64,000 nucleotides of DNA, from contig JBDLTZ010000241.1 in assembly GCA_039805565.1 (NCBI GenBank), positions 1 through 64,000 of the forward strand, in the 5' to 3' direction. Below the pieces are notes generated by a model that worked only from the letters and a program-made list of their open reading frames with translations, did not search any database and had not been told where the DNA came from. A program made the translations under genes and the position numbers. Positions 63,952 through 64,000 of the stretch are shown here, one piece after another (the first letter of the stretch is position 1; each line of letters starts with the position of its first letter). This DNA is from CALJIC01 sp039805565 (GTDB lineage: Bacteria > Chloroflexota > Chloroflexia > Chloroflexales > Roseiflexaceae).

Positions 63952-64000
63952 TGAACGGTATGTCACGTTCCTGGAGAGTTAGCGCGCCGTACACCCTGAT
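63951..64000 (+). CDS. Start of a downstream gene (cut by the window edge)
   Basis: ATG at 63951-63953 overlaps the kinase stop (TAATG), and ATG at 63960-63962 is also in frame, giving MSRSWRVSAPYTL to the window edge. A TATAAT at 63947-63952 overlaps the kinase stop and could be a promoter for it. Too short to assign. Confidence 0.35.
   Translation, partial: MNGMSRSWRVSAPYTL

Overview
The window is high-GC, densely packed bacterial chromosome. No rRNA, tRNA, CRISPR array, integrase or transposase was seen. Gene content (MurJ, RsgA, S20, GH51/GH4 glycosidases, an extracellular contractile injection system, a biotin-dependent carboxylase pair) and the overall style suggest a Chloroflexota (Chloroflexia-like) bacterium. 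That placement is an inference from gene character, not a database result.

Layout. 1-12.6 kb is mixed housekeeping, mostly on the minus strand: two GNAT acetyltransferases, rsgA overlapping an ABC ATPase gene, an endonuclease III, an M28 peptidase, a secreted clan GH-A glycosidase, murJ, rpsT (TTG start, clear promoter and terminator), a DMT transporter and an alpha/beta hydrolase. 12.8-21.9 kb is a sugar-catabolism island: Gfo/Idh/MocA oxidoreductase, AraC regulator divergent from a GH4 glycosidase, two GH51 arabinofuranosidases and a divergent LacI regulator. A broken chemotaxis-receptor gene lies inside it. 22-29.6 kb holds a class V aminotransferase, an NhaP-type antiporter followed in frame by a lone receiver domain, a ZIP-like membrane protein, a TlpA/CcdA thiol-redox pair and an OmpR-type two-component system.

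29.66-52.67 kb is one long minus-strand operon for a contractile injection system of the eCIS (Afp/PVC-like) type. It reads, in order of transcription: sheath, tube, zinc-ribbon baseplate protein, Pro-rich protein, DUF4255 terminator-like protein, AAA+ ATPase, a small protein, a 764-residue coiled-coil/helical protein (tape measure or cargo, with an HNH-like C-terminus), Afp7-like tube adaptor, LysM protein, gpD-like hub, gp5-like OB spike, PAAR-like tip, gp25, two gpJ-like baseplate proteins, a gpI-like protein fused to a beta-helix, and a DUF6519/beta-helix fibre-like protein. There are no capsid, portal, terminase or type VI membrane genes. A strong promoter (TTGACA-16-TATAGT) sits in front of the sheath gene.

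52.8-64 kb contains a fused remnant of two hydantoin-pathway genes, a biotin carboxylase/carboxyltransferase operon, a heterodimeric ABC exporter (one half with a degenerate Walker B, the other with a degenerate signature) and a divergent multi-PAS histidine kinase. In front of the exporter is a promoter, a short leader ORF, and mutually exclusive antiterminator and terminator hairpins. This looks like ribosome-mediated attenuation of a drug-export operon.

Two repeat families run through the window: tandem 7-base repeats at ten or more places, often starting at a stop codon and once inside murJ, and short GAGGGG...CCCCTC palindromes.
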